This document shows positions 32,509 through 44,999 of a DNA stretch of 64,000 nt, piece after piece. The stretch comes from Myrica gale. Taxonomy: Eukaryota; Streptophyta; Magnoliopsida; Fagales; Myricaceae. Each line of letters begins with the position of its first letter. The stretch's first letter is position 1. The stretch lies in NCBI GenBank assembly GCA_963930655.1, contig OZ005605.1:15259501-15323500 (forward strand), in the 5' to 3' direction. The translations under genes and the position numbers were made by a program. Below the pieces are notes generated by a model, which had not been told where the DNA came from, searched no databases, and worked only from the letters and a program-made list of their open reading frames with translations.

Positions 32509-34107
32509 CAGTGGCGGAGCCAGAAACCCAATTAATGGGGGGCAAACTTTTTAAGGAAAAATGACAAAAAAAAATTTTTTTACTGCTTAATGCAAAAAAA
32601 GTCTTAAGAGTATAAATAAAAAAAATTAAGGACTAAGAACACTAAAAATATTGAAATACACGTACCGTACTATTTGCTCATACTGAGAGGTGACATTAAA
32701 AATTAAATTCTTGTTGTTCAAGACACCAATAGAGCACCAACTAATCACACAACACAAAAGTATTTATATATATATATTCTTTGTAAAACAAAACACATAA
32801 ATGAAATAAAATATTTTCAGCAATATAATTTTTTACTTCCATAAATGAAGTACTTATTTTTGTTGCTAGAAAGGATGTGCCCTATGCTCAATAAGTCCTG
32901 CTGAATTTGTTGGGATATGTAAAAAGAAAACATAACACATAAATGAGAAAAATAAACAATTACTGTATTTCTATTATTCTTGAAAGAAACAATAGCAAAA
33001 CGAAGCATATTGGAAAAAATAGTCAAATTATCCAAAGTTCAAAAAGAATCCAGGTTTCAATGGCATAAAAATACTTCTCACCCTTGCTATAGTTTTTTTT
33101 AGTGTGACAGTACTATTGAACACGGTCTTCTCAAGAGTGGAATCTCTATCAACAATAAAATAACCCGAAATTGCAAGGAGTAAATACATACTTGGTAAAT
33201 GATAATAGAAAAAAAATTTGGACAAAAAGTTCAATTTTAACATCTAAATAACTATTTTACTCCCCTTACAAAATGAGAAAACAGACAAATCGTAGTTCAA
33301 AGTGCCCATTACCTGGCTAAATTAATGGCTAAAATTTTGAAGAAATAGATTTATAACTTGATCCAAACGTCACAAATTACAATGGAAAAGAAGTTCCACC
33401 TTTAGAGAAAGACAGTTAAAAACAAGTTAATCTCATGAGCTATGAAAAATCAGATCTAAACAAACAAAAGATAGATGAAAATGAGTCTTACTTCAACTTT
33501 GGATTTTCATAAATTGTGGAGAAGTCAGACATGTAAAATTAGATGATGATAGTGACAATAAAATGATATAACCAATGATTCTCTAGTAGTAAAGATGGAC
33601 ACGCAGCACACTTGAATAATTGAATTATCACTTATCCAACAAGAGCACACCACCCCCTTTCTCAGTATTTGCGATATCCAAATTCTCAACCAAGTCCAAC
33701 ATAAAAGGCAAAAGAACAAAAAAAAAGCAGTACTAGAATAGTGAAAACATCTATTTCAATGATTACAACACACAACGATTATCAGGACTCAGGAGAATTA
33801 TATGAAATATTCGTCGCAAAATTCACGACAACGTCGACAAGTTAATGTAGGATTTCAAGTTTTGACATAAATAAATATCTCTCTGCTTATTCTTTTAATT
33901 TGATTTTGAGGTATTGGGCTGCTTGGGTTTTAAGGGGGGCGGGCTGATTAATCTAGACAGGCAAGGGGGGCAAGCATAATTTTTATTTGGCCAAGGGGGG
34001 CAAACCTAATAAAAATAAATAAAAAATAAAAAAATGCATGTAAAAAAAAATTTGGGGGGAGCCAACCGGGGCAATGGCCCCGGTTCGCCCCCCTCCCTCC
34101 GCCTATG
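32509..34107. mobile_element. Non-autonomous hAT derivative, 1.6 kb
   Basis: Begins CAGTGGCGGAGCCAG and ends CCCTCCGCCTATG (inverted CATAGGCGGAGGG). Flanked by perfect 8-bp duplications GTTCTTTC at 32,501-32,508 and 34,108-34,115, the hAT hallmark. The left 190 bp (AAGTCTTAA...AATTAAGGACTAAGAAC, then ACTATTTGCTCATACTGA) matches sequence just downstream of the transposase pseudogene at 38,060-38,205, and the right 50 bp resembles the terminus at 46,244. It is therefore an internally deleted relative of that element. No transposase domain survives. Confidence 0.93.
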
Positions 34108-34115
34108 GTTCTTTC

Positions 34116-37100
34116 AAGCTAGGCAGTTTTGATCCTTGGGTGTGGACGTGGTTCTTTCACAGTCATTAACTTAGGCTAGTTGGTTAGTGGTGGTTCCTCA
34201 ACTAGAGATACTTTGGCAAGGTAAAAAGGTATTTGTAACAAGCGTGGTTTTCTCATACCTTGGTCTTTCACTTGACAAGGTTCCATAATTCGGGTTTTAG
34301 GTTTAGCTACGGTGTGAGCCCATCTCGAGCTTAAGGCGTACTTATCCTCTTTTCATTCACCTTCTTAACCATCCATCTTCTTTATCTTTCTTTTATTTGA
34401 ATCGATACTCGAGATATAGTGCTCTTGAGTACCTCATTGGTTCGGCCAAAACAGTATCACTTGAGGTGTGGGCTAAATACGAGTACTCGCAAGTCGTATG
34501 GTTAAGGTCCTAGGTCGGGGTCCCTATTAGAGTCTCAAAGGGGTAAGGTGACATGGAATAAAAAAAAACTAGATGGGTGATGGGGATACATGGTGAATAC
34601 ATATTAGTGGTGACGTGGCCCCCGTTACCCACGTAGGACATTTCCATCCAGTTGTTGTCCTTAGATGATGGAAAGGACCAAATACAAAAGTTTAAATTAC
34701 CTAGGGACTGATCCAGGATGAAAAATGCCTTGGGTACCAAGTTGGGATTTCGCGATACGCAAGGACCAATGGAGTAATTAAGCCAAAAAAATATATACTT
34801 TGCACCCTTAAATTTTGATTTTCAACGATTTATAGCCTCCCGTTAAATTGATCGTTAAAACAAGGGCATAAAACCCATTACAATATCATTTAAAGCCCAA
34901 AGGGTCATACATCTATTGCCCTTAAATGCCTGGTTCCAAGTAGCCACAATGACCTAATCTAAATGGGTTCAAAAGCCCGTAAATTCTAGATAGGTTTAAA
35001 AACCTAGAGATATCTTTGTCAAAAATGACAATTTCGGTTGCCGGAGGAGGGACTAGTCAAACACCTTGCTCTCACTTTCTTGGAAGATTGTCTACACTAG
35101 TATGAATAGAAATGGACCACGAGGTCCACTAAAAAAAGTGACGAAGGAATGGGTGGAGGACCACTGGGACAACAACTACAAGGTAGATCTGTCCCCGCTG
35201 AAACGGGTCATCTGGTGTGTGTTCGCTTAAAGTCGCCAAAATGAGGCGGTCAATGCCTTCTCCTTCCCACAAATTCCACTTACATGAAATTCAAAAACGC
35301 AATGGAAAGAAACGTAGCCCTAGGAAACCACCAAAAGCAACACAAAAGAAGCCAAAATGGGTCGGCAAGTAGGGCACATGCATGTGGGTGGGCCCGCACG
35401 TGCCAGGTGATAGCAACTGGGAGAAGGTGGAGGCAAACGCTTGGAGCTGCTGAGTCCATCTCATCTATGCATGACTATCGACTTCCACCTAAAGCACCGA
35501 GATCTAACTTTGAAAATCGCCACAAAAGAGGTCCAAAGTATCAAATAAGGTTCAACAACCCTAAATTATAGCTAGGGTTCGGCAACGCATTTTCCAGAAT
35601 ACCAGGGGTATAGGATATTATCTTATCAATAGTTTGTAATTTTGTTATTTATTTGAATAGTTTGTGATCTATTGTATAGATTAGATAGGATAAGCTCATA
35701 TTATCTAGTTAGTTTCCTAGTTATTAGCTAGTTTATTATTTTATCTTTGGAAATTCAATTTTCAAAATGAATATCCTATATTTTCATGTAATCGGGTTGT
35801 CAGCCAATTTGTGCATAAATTCAAATGAAGAATCTCATAGAGATTATTCAGTCAAATTATTGTTATAAGAAAAAAAACTTGATAGTCCCTACACTATACT
35901 ACAAGTATGAAAGGTTCCTAGGGCTTGGATTTCATCAATTGAATTCCTTTAATGAGTTTAAACCTGGTTGCTTGCATAATGCTTTGCTAATCACAATGAT
36001 TGAATTCCCTTTTTTATGTGATATCCACTTTCAAGGTATAGCATCTATATCTATATTAATCATATGTATACTGTCGTGATCACATAAATTAATATAGATT
36101 CATTATGCTTATGCAATTCTTGAATGTAGTTCACAATGATGTTTATTTATTTTTAAATTACACTGTCAATGTTTGATGAATTCACGACCTAATATTGAAC
36201 TTCAACTTTCATTACTTCATTCAACATCTTAAGCATGCAAGTCCAGCTAGTAAATTGCAAGAATGAAAACATAAATCATCAAATTGTAATTAACAAAGGA
36301 TATTTATTACATTCATACTCAAATCATATAAAAAATTCTTACGTCCTAGCCCTAGAATAAGAAAACTAGTAAATCATAACTAATAAAACAATCCAATTAT
36401 TTCTCGAACATAGATTCAAATTCAGCAACTAAAAATTTCAGAAATAAGAAAAATTCTGAAATTGCAGAAATCTCGAGCTTCTATGTTCTTCCTCCCTGAA
36501 TATGTTCTTCTTCTTATGTCTTTTCTCTTTTAAAACCCCCTATCCATATCTGTCTTTGAAATCAAATCAATTCAAAATTGATTCTCCTTTCAAATTTTAA
36601 AACAAAATCTCTTTTCAAATTTTAAAAAAAAATTGAAAGAGAATAACAAAACTAAGAACCTTCTAGGAAGAACAAGAAAACTGAGAATCCTAGAAACTAC
36701 CTAGGCTTTTCGCTCATGACTCGAATAGGGTGGTCACTCACAGTATTGGCTCATGATATTTTGATTCAAAGATGGGTTGAGAGGGATAAGTTTTGGTGGG
36801 TTCCGGCCAAAGGAGGTGAGAGGGGAGGAGTTGCCTGCAGCTCCCACCGGATACAATGACGAGGGAAGGGTTTTAGTCGAAGAAGAGAGGGTAAAATTCT
36901 AGAGAGAGGGCTCTCGAAATATAAGGAGCCAAACAACCATCATACTACTATCAATACATTGCAGAGCAACCCATAAAAGTAGAAAGAAATAGAAGGGAGA
37001 GAAAATAAGGCCAACAGAGTGGTCTTGGTACCATAATTTCTTAGTTTAGAGGCTGTTGTTGTTACCAAGAAAGGGGCCTCCACATGGATGGTTGTAGGAG

Positions 37101-37260
37101 CAGCTCATAGAGAAAACTAAAAATAATCAACTATATAACATCATGAGAAGATGTGAACTGTGTTGATGAAAATCACCCAACTTTGAGGAATTATGCACCG
37201 CCCTACTGTGTTTCATCCGTAGGTTGTTTAATTCTGTGATTATACAATGTGAAAGAAATA
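34116..37260. other. MULE end and intergenic DNA, no gene seen
   Basis: 34,116-34,784 is the right end of the MULE. Beyond it the DNA is AT-rich with no recognisable gene. ORFs at 35,284-35,571 and 35,825-36,079 have no domain and poor coding character. 36,450-37,080 has a C/T- and GA-rich stretch without features. Confidence 0.5.
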
Positions 37261-37704
37261 GTGGTAATATCATAATAGGCTCCCTAAGTTTCAAAATGGT
37301 GATTTGTGTTCCCTATATTTCGAACATGATCAATCATCGCTGCCCATTTCATTTGACTATTAAATCACATGTAAAATGAACAAAACACCACTCTTAGACA
37401 AAACTACTAAAAATTCATTAAAAATGATATATACAAAAGTAATATTTTTAACTAAAAATTAAAACTCTATTTCAGTAATCTATTTATTTTTTATTTTTAT
37501 TTTATTATTTATTTATTTAAAATTTTGTCATAGAGGGGTATTTCGGTTATTTTGCGTGTTTTTCCATATTGACTTAAAACCAAATCAAATGGAAGGCGAG
37601 AATTGATCAAGTTCGAAACATAAAGGATGCAAATCACCATTTTGGAATTTAGGGGAGCAATATTGATTTTAGCCTATAATTAGGGAGCATACCGACATTA
37701 TCAC
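37261..37704. mobile_element. MITE with inverted ends, about 444 bp
   Basis: Left end GTGGTAATATCATAATAGGC and right end, read inverted, GTGATAATGTCGG. Inside these, TTTCAAAATGGTGATTTG...TTTCGAACATGATCAAT pairs with the inverse of ATTGATCAAGTTCGAAACAT...CAAATCACCATTTTGG near 37,597-37,650. No ORF. Flanks are A-rich, so a target duplication cannot be defined with confidence and the superfamily is open. Confidence 0.75.
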
Positions 37705-37925
37705 AAAAAATAAACACTTCTTTCAAACTAAACATTTTGTACTTTGCTTCCAAAATTGCCGTTAATTTAAATGTAAATCTGAATGATCGGCCAGGTGACC
37801 TTTCAATTCACTCGAATGGATTATTATGTCGTTTAACATAAATATATTTAGGTACTATATTACAGTTGTCTCCAAGTTCTAAATCAAACGAAAAATAATG
37901 ATCTTGATTGTTTTTAAAACATAAA

Positions 37926-38031
37926 GATCATAATAAAACATATTAAAATTTGAAAGGACTGATCGATTTTTGCTAATGAGATCATAATAAAACATATTAA
38001 AATTTGAAAGGACTGATCAATTTTTGCTAAT
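37926..38031. repeat. Tandem duplication, 54-bp unit, two copies
   Basis: GATCATAATAAAACATATTA... ACTGATC(G/A)ATTTTTGCTAAT occurs at 37,926-37,979 and again at 37,980-38,031, differing at one base in the shared part, so it is a recent duplication. It lies beside the left side of the hAT copy, where its terminal repeat is missing. Confidence 0.9.
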
Positions 38032-38178
38032 ACATATAGGACCTACTATAAACTGAGAGGTCGAATTTCTAAGACAAAATTACTAAAAAAAATTCACATA
38101 ATGTAAAAAGTCTTAAAATTACAATATCACAAATTAAGAACCAAAAAACATTAAAAATAATAAAATACACTTACTGAA

Positions 38179-40664
38179 CTATTTGCTAATACTGAACGAT
38201 GGTAATTGGATCCTACGGGCCTTCATTTTCTGAAAACGTTGTAAAATGGCTTCGTTCTCAATAGTGTCAAAAATTTCTCTTTCAATGTATACTACCATGC
38301 TATCATTCATCCATTTATCTCTCATCTTATTCCGCAAATCAGCCTTAATAATCTTCATTGCAGAAAACATTCTCTCAACGGTTGCAGTCGCAACCAGTAA
38401 GACCAATGCTAACTGAATAAGACGATAAACATATGGAAATACAATATTCTTGCTACTCTCAACCATCTACATAGCAAGACCTCCAATATCTTGAATCCCA
38501 GAAAAATCATCATTGCTTCTAACATCTTGAATGTAAGTCTGAAGATGATCTCTATGTAGTATAAGTTCAACTACTGAGAAATCATCTGGATAAAATTGAG
38601 CAAGACAATATAACTTAGTATGATCAAATGTCTTGAATGAGTTCCTTGGATCAAGACATGTTATGGAAAGAAGTAGTTCTGTATTTGCTTCATTGAAACG
38701 ATTATCCATCTCTTGAAAAATCAAATTAATAAATTGGCAAAACACTTCCACACGAAAATGATGCCAATAAGTAATTGTTTGCCCTTCACGCCTCGAACTA
38801 CGAGTTGGTACAATGTCTTCCATATTGGGCACAACGATGACATTAGTCTCACAAAAATTTTTCACTTCTTCCAAAAATTCATCCCATTCTGTCTCCCTCA
38901 AATCTTGCAACCATGTCTTCACAACTCTTACCAAAGACATAGCATTAACAATGCCTTGATCCTTTCGTTGTAATGCCAGTGACAATTCACTAGTAATTCT
39001 CATTATGTTCTTTAACAAATGCATAGTGAATACAAATTCAAAGGTTTCCATCTTATCCATTAAACTCATAGCCATTGATCTTTGATCTGAGAGAGTACCT
39101 TCCTCTTTTATGCCTTCAAGCACTTCCAACACTGCTGACCACATACTGAAGAGACGGAGTATTGTTATGTGGTGTGAACCCCAACGAGTATCACCTATAA
39201 TATTATGAGAATTAAAAAACTATAAACAAAGAAAAAAATGAATAGTATAAAGTATTATAATGAGATATAGTAATCAATGACTATCACCTGGTCGTGCGAG
39301 ACTTGTTTCTTGATTTTTACCCCTTCCACTAGAAATCTCTTCATTCTCTAACTGCTCCACTATCTTCTCATGTTGGGATTGCCGAAGAATATCTTTTCTT
39401 TTACATGAAGCTCCAACCATAGTTACAATTAGAGAAATATAGTTAAAAAATCACCAACTTGTAAATTATTTTTTGCAATAGCTACAACAGCCAGTTGATG
39501 TTGGTGAGCAAAACAATGGATATAAAAAGCAGAACGATTCTCACTCAAAATGAGCGACTTCAATCCATTGAACTCGCCTCGCATGTTTGTTGCTCCATCA
39601 TACCCTTGACCACTCAATCTGGATATTGATAACCCGTGTCTTGCAAACAATTTGTCTATAGCAGTTTTTATAGATTGTGAGCATGTGTCAGTAACATGTT
39701 CCACACCAAGAAACCATTCACTCACCTGTCTTCTTTTGTTCACGTATCTCAAAACCACTGTCATTTGCTCCTTCACTGAACTATCTTGAGACTCATCAAC
39801 CATAAGAGAAAAAAATATATCCCCGATGTCTTTAATGATAGCAAGTGTGGTCAACGCTGCACAAGCATTCACCATTTCCTTCTGAATAGTTGGAGAAGTC
39901 ATTTGGTTGTTTCCAGTAGCATTTAGATTAATTGTCTTAGCAACCTTTTTCTTACGTAAGCTGTACCATTTCAAAAGCTCACGAAAATTTCCTTGCCTCA
40001 ATGAACTCTCGGACTCATCATGACCCCGAAAAGCTAATCCTTGCCCCAAAAGAAAATGAATGCAATCTAGCACCGCTGTTAATCGAATGCGATATTCCTT
40101 CTCTTGCTCGTGCCCATGTGCAGATAATATGTGTGACACACTTTGTTGCTGATTTATGAGTGCTTCACATTTTTGTCTAGCTTCATTGTGAGCATTATCA
40201 TGTCTGTCAACATGTTCATTAAATCTCTCAAGCGCCTTTTTCCAATTATCAAATCCCTTAGATATAAACACATCTCCCCCGGATTGTGATTCTTTAGGTC
40301 GCCTAAATAGATAGCACCACAAACAATAAGTTGCATCCTCTGATATGATATATTCTATTTAAGGATAATCTTTATACCACACCTCCCTAAAACCCCTCAA
40401 ATTCTTCCCAAATTTCTTCTTGGGAAAAACATGGCCACAAGATTGAAAAACACCTTTGGTCAAGTACTCTTTACGAACTTCATCCTAAATCCTAACATCA
40501 TACGAGTCAATAGATTTACGCAACCCTGGGTCGAAAATAATATCATCCGAACTCAACAAAGGGTGAGGTCTTTTAGAACTAGAATCCTCATTATAAGTAG
40601 TAGCCACATTAGGAGTATTAGAAGACTCCGTGCTTCGTGACTTTTTCATAAAAAACCGCTCCAT
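38179..40664 (-). pseudogene. hAT transposase (TTF zinc finger / DUF4371 / dimerisation)
   Basis: ATG at 40,664 (MERFFMKKSRSTESSN) opens a frame leading into ATYCLWCYLFRRPKESQSGG (TTF-type zinc finger), DUF4371 with LRQGNFRELLKWYS, FSLMVDESQDSSVKEQM and GQGYDGATNMRG, and the C-terminal hAT dimerisation block LLVATATVERMFSAMKIIKA. The catalytic region's VDES and GYDGA are retained. Damage: TAG at codon 60 (40,485-40,487), TAA at codon 102 (40,359-40,361), a frameshift near 39,455-39,440, and a TAG directly before 38,466. An intron at about 39,195-39,287 has GT/AG ends. This is the 'zinc finger MYM-type protein 1-like' gene often mis-annotated in plants; here it is dead. Confidence 0.92.
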
Positions 40665-41265
40665 TATCTAAAAAGAACAAAACAAACATAATTACCCCAT
40701 CAAATACTTCAATCCATTATGTTCTATCAACTGCGGCAATTGCATGATATATAGTTCATAATCAAGCATTAGTTCAATATGTACATTTCCTACTTTCATG
40801 TTCAAGCATTAGTTCCTTCCCTTACAAACATAATTACCCCATCAGATGCCTATGTACCACCAAAGTTGTTTGGGACACTATATGAAAGAAGACGCAAATC
40901 CTAAACCTTCCGAATAGCCTATAATAGGCACTGATGTTTAGAAGGCTATTTCATAAACTTTATGCAATTTTTTGGCGCAATGCCCATTAAAGCATACTTC
41001 CCTAATTGCAGAAGCATTGTACCATCAAAGGATTTTTAATGAAAATCAATTAGTGCTCTGACCTTTAAAGGATGGATGAGCCTATCACAGTGTCACTTAA
41101 GTATACCTTTTACTTCTGAATTTGAGTCTTTTTTTATATCTATTTGTACCTGAATGACTGTATAACTCATATTGATCGTATATAACATTAGAGCTTTGAA
41201 AAATATTTGCACTCCCTCCCCAACAAAACCAAACAAACAAACAAAATGTGTATACCCAACTCCTT
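40665..41265. other. AT-rich DNA between hAT gene and CACTA end
   Basis: Probably 5' flank of the hAT transposase. A phrase (AATTACCCCATCA, then TTCAAGCATTAGTTC-like text) occurs twice at about 40,690-40,790 and 40,800-40,845, hinting at a local duplication. No gene. Confidence 0.5.
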
Positions 41266-41560
41266 ATCACTACAAAAAAAATGACCTATAGCAGCGGTCG
41301 TAAACCGCTGCTATAGGTCAAAAAAACGCTGCTATACGTTATAGCAGCGGGTTTTTAGCGGCGGTCGCGCTATAGCTCCGTCGGCATAGGTCTATAGCGG
41401 CGGTTTTCATGACCGCTGGTGAAGACCTCGGGTCTATAGCGGCGGTCAGTGACCGCCGCTACAGACTTACTATGACCGCTGCTATAGGTCACCTATAGCA
41501 GCGGCAGGTTCAACCTATAGCCGCGGTCAATGACCGCCGCTATAGGTTAGCAGGGTCAAA
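41266..41560. repeat. CACTA left terminus and subterminal repeats
   Basis: About ten copies of a 9-12-bp motif of the type TATAGC(A/G)GCGGTC occur in both orientations, many as paired palindromes (AGCGGCGGTCAGTGACCGCCGCT). In CACTA elements such arrays are the transposase binding sites. They can also fold as strong hairpins. Confidence 0.85.
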
Positions 41561-42450
41561 AAAAAATTTCCCGGGGGCATAGCCCCCCGGACCCCCATTA
41601 AAACAGGACAGGCTTGTCCATGAGTGCTCCAACTTGGATCTATCGGTCCAAGCCTCCACTCCATGGACTAAAGCCTAAAAAAAATCTCATTTCAAACTCC
41701 AAAACACAGATTATTTTGTCCATTTACTAAAAAAGCAAAGAAAAAAATCATACGCATAATTTGACTGGGAAAAGCATACTATGACCTAATGACTTCAGAA
41801 GCAAGAGTAACATAGGAAACAAAGGAAAAACCATCTGGTACTAGGAGAAATAAGAAACATGAAAACTCATTGTCGGAAGAATTGGAACAAGACCATAGTG
41901 TTAGTTGTGACAAGATACTCATATTTTAAATGCCCATTAGAATTGGTAATTGCACACATTATCAGTGTACAAGAAAAGAATGGAACCATCATACGGGAAA
42001 ACAATGGAAATAGGCAAACAGGACAACTATCAAACTCCCATATACAAGCCAATAACTTGGAAGAGTAGACATAAACACGAATTAAATCTTAATTGAAAGC
42101 TACTCATCAACTGCAAGGAAACACACATATATGTTGGTGTGTGTTGATGTTTTCAATTAAGTAACAAAATAGCCCAATCCAATCCAAGTCACCAGCAATG
42201 ACTCTCCCAAAAGTCTTAACAGTTTGAGGTTAAGCTCTCTGACTGTAAAATAAGCTATAGAACCTAGGAACTTGTAACAAGAGTTCAGCAACCATAATGT
42301 CTAAAGAAGTATATTTATACACATATTTCTCCCAAAAGAATCAACTGAAGTAGAGAAAAGATTGGTTTTACATCAACAAAAACAAAGCAATATCTACATC
42401 ACATAGAACAAGATGGTATAGTGTGTGTCCTAACAATAGAAAAGCCATAC

Positions 42451-42569
42451 TTGCCCTCTGAAATTGTGTTGATAACAGCATTTTGGATCTGATCAGCTTT
42501 GTCATGGAGGTTCAAATGGCGAAGCATCATGACACTACTCAGCAGCAAAGCAGTTGGATTTGCCATGTT
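42451..42569 (-). pseudogene. NAD-isocitrate dehydrogenase exon (captured)
   Basis: Minus-strand exon with AG acceptor (TATACAG|AACATGG) and GT donor (GGCAA|GTATGG). It reads [19 protein letters not shown], then [19 protein letters not shown], the late conserved part of the mitochondrial NAD-dependent isocitrate dehydrogenase catalytic (IDH5-type) subunit, a TCA-cycle enzyme. No other IDH exon is in the window, so this is an isolated exon with its splice sites. The reading frame is intact within the piece. Confidence 0.88.
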
Positions 42570-43197
42570 CTGTATAAATTCAACCACCACAAATATGACT
42601 AAGTTGCATGCATACCTTTTATTTCATCGGAAGAATACTTAAAAAGAATGTTGCACCAATGAAACAACTGAAATGTAACATTGTTAACCAACAATGCTGC
42701 ACCAAGGTTATCATGAGACAAAGCAAAACAACAGAAGATCGGGCCATACCTGCTCATCATCCAAGTTTCAAAAAGATGAATATCTAAGAGACTGTATAGA
42801 CTTGTAGTACCACAAACAAATTAGTTAGATTATTTTGGATTGGATACAAACATCACCTATGTCATGTACTTCAAAGAGTCAAAAGGGAACATAAAATGTT
42901 GGATGCATATACTTTAATGCATATGTAATAACATATGGCAGCCATAAAACTGGGGCAAAAACAAAAGACAGGTATATTGGTATTAAACATAAATTAGTCT
43001 ACTTTATAGAATAACTGACTTTTGGTTCAAGAGTAGCCCCTCTTCCGAGTCCAAGTCCAAGTCCTTCCCAAAGTAACTTCAAGAAGAAAACTGTCCAGAA
43101 GACATACTCAAACCAACTTGATATGCATACTCATAGCAATTACTTTCATATTCTAACATATTTTATCCATCCAGGAACATATGTCGTAATTACTCAC

Positions 43198-43264
43198 AGA
43201 AGCTGAGCCCTTGACTTTGCAGCCTGCTCAACCTTCCTCTTGTACACGTCCAAGCACTCCTGCT
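43198..43264 (-). pseudogene. MAP65-1-like exon piece (captured)
   Basis: Reads EQECLDVYKRKVEQAAKSRA then QLL up to a GT donor (CTTCT|GTGAGT). This is the N-terminal coiled-coil of the MAP65-1 type microtubule-bundling proteins. In intact MAP65-1 about 20 residues precede it after the end of exon 1; they are missing here, so the upstream part of this exon was lost. TTAG before AGCAG could act as an acceptor, but that would put the codons out of frame with exon 1. Confidence 0.85.
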
Positions 43265-43353
43265 CTAACAATGGATTAATTTAGAATCCAATTAGTTGTT
43301 ATGACATATGAATATTAAACACAGGTTGCAGTCAAACAAAGAAAGAAACTTAC

Positions 43354-43425
43354 CTGGAGTTTCTGCAGTAAAGAACCACACGTTGTTTCTCCAAGAAGTG
43401 GGTTTTGCGCATCTGTAACAGCCAT
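43354..43425 (-). pseudogene. MAP65-1-like first coding exon (captured)
   Basis: ATG at 43,425 reads MAVTDAQNPLLGETTCGSLL then QKLQ to a strong donor CAG|GTAAGT, 24 codons, identical in character to exon 1 of plant MAP65-1. An AG acceptor (TGTGTAG) just upstream and a donor-like site near 43,940 (TTGG|GTAAGC) suggest the original 5' UTR intron came along, so the capture may include the MAP65 transcription start. Confidence 0.88.
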
Positions 43426-44280
43426 TCCCATCAAGACTACACACTAACCAGCATTACAGAGTATAAGGAACAATAAGCCATTTCGTGCTCTTTTAATGCA
43501 CGATCAAGATAAATTCTACAAAGTAAAGGAATATAAAACCCAATAGTAATTAGAGAACCATAGAGTACAGGAGCCCATACAGACATGAGATACTCTACAA
43601 GAAACACATCAAAATTTAATCTTCACCTCATCCAGCCTAACAACTAAGGCAGTCTCAAAACATGAACCAAAGATCCAAAAGAACGAAAAAGCCAATTGCT
43701 TCCTACCCACGTTCTCCCATCAACCAAACAAAGCTTCTCCAGTTCCTCAAACCCCCAGACGATAACTTCCTCCAAACTTGGCACATTTTTGCAATCAAAC
43801 ATAAGGTGACATCTACTCGAAACCCACTTAATTAACTAACTGAAACCACTAAATCCAAAATCACAGACCCGTAAACAAAGAAACGAGCTTCAGGAACAGG
43901 ATTTTGAGCTATAACTCAGTAGAGAAAAAGCGCTTACCCAATATCTTCCTTGGAGCTTAGTGTTACGGGGGTCTAAGGTCTCGTTCGTGGCCCAGAGCTT
44001 CATCCGGTAAATCTGTGTGGTGAACAAAACGGGGGGTTTTGTACACGTCGTTTTAATCCGTGTGGTGAACAGCTACACTTTACGGAGGCCGGAGGATGGA
44101 CTGGTGGGCGATGAGTGACGGCAAGGGGAGGGAGCTTGGGGGACCAGGGGATGAGGGCTATGCCGGGGGGGAGCGGGTGAGTTGAATTTCGTGTATTAGG
44201 GCATGCGCGGGGAGTTTTTAAGAAAGAGGGAGGGGAGGGAGGGGAGGTGGGGGAACGACAGCGTTTTAGGTAGGGGATAC
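43426..44280 (-). promoter_or_regulatory. Probable captured MAP65 5' UTR, intron and upstream region
   Basis: Upstream of the MAP65 start codon: an intron-like stretch (about 43,432-43,938), a leader-like exon up to about 44,030, then GC-rich DNA (44,090-44,270) very different from the AT-rich DNA on either side. No TATA box is evident. Reading it as the 5' region of the source gene is inference from spacing and splice-like sites. Confidence 0.4.
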
Positions 44281-44999
44281 ATCAAAAGTTTTTTTTAAAA
44301 TTTTTAGTTTTTTAATAATAATTTTATATTTTTTAGTTATATATTTTTAGTAAATTATAATAGTATTTGAAAATATTTATATTTAGTATTAGATACATAT
44401 CATATTATGTAATACATGTTTTATAACTAGTGTAATAATTTTAATTAAAACAAGTTGATAGTAAAATTCTTGAAATATAATTATTAATTATGATCAATAA
44501 AATATTTAATTACCATAACAACTATGACCAAAATATTAACTAGTTAAGGCTAAAACCATATTAATTACCATATTAAACCACAAGTCGGGCTAAAATAGTT
44601 AAAGGAAAAAAAATCATAACTAAAAGTAGGTTTTTGAGAGGGAAAACAGCGGATTTAGGGCTTGAGGCGCACCGAAGCTTAGCTGGGTGCCCACGACGTG
44701 CGCGCCGAAAAGAGCTTTCCGAATTAGGGTCATGGGCGCGAATCGGGTACTCGTAGCCAAAGCTATGACCAAAAAACCGACACGTGCGTGAAAAGTGCCC
44801 CAATTCTATATAACAACTTCAATATTCATAACACTCTCTAATTTCATATTTTATTAAGTAGGTCTCTTAAAAAAATTTTAAATGATGTGAAAAAATAAAA
44901 TTATGTATAAAAAAGAATAAATAGTCAATAAAATAATTATTAACCTTAAATAACACATAAAATTTTATTTTTCTATTTTTTTCATTTTTTTGAAATTAT

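Larger units (their letters stand above)
27758..34784. mobile_element. Mutator-like element with long TIRs, 7.0 kb
   Basis: The first 200 bases or more (from TTTAATTACTCCATGG, through GTATTTAGTC, CATCAT and GGATGGAAATGTC(T/C)TACGTGGGTAA) reappear inverted at the right end (…GGAGTAATTAAGCC at 34,784). Flanks AAAAAGATA (27,749-27,757) and AAAAAAATA (34,785-34,793) match 8 of 9, the Mutator duplication length. Arms of this size fit a MULE, and a 314-bp element with similar ends sits at 57,143. No MURA-type transposase is visible inside; the interior holds a probable solo LTR, a hAT derivative and sequence I do not recognise. Confidence 0.75.

Noticed and set aside
35284..36079. ORFs of 84-95 codons
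   Set aside because: No motif, no splice context and low codon quality; likely chance ORFs.
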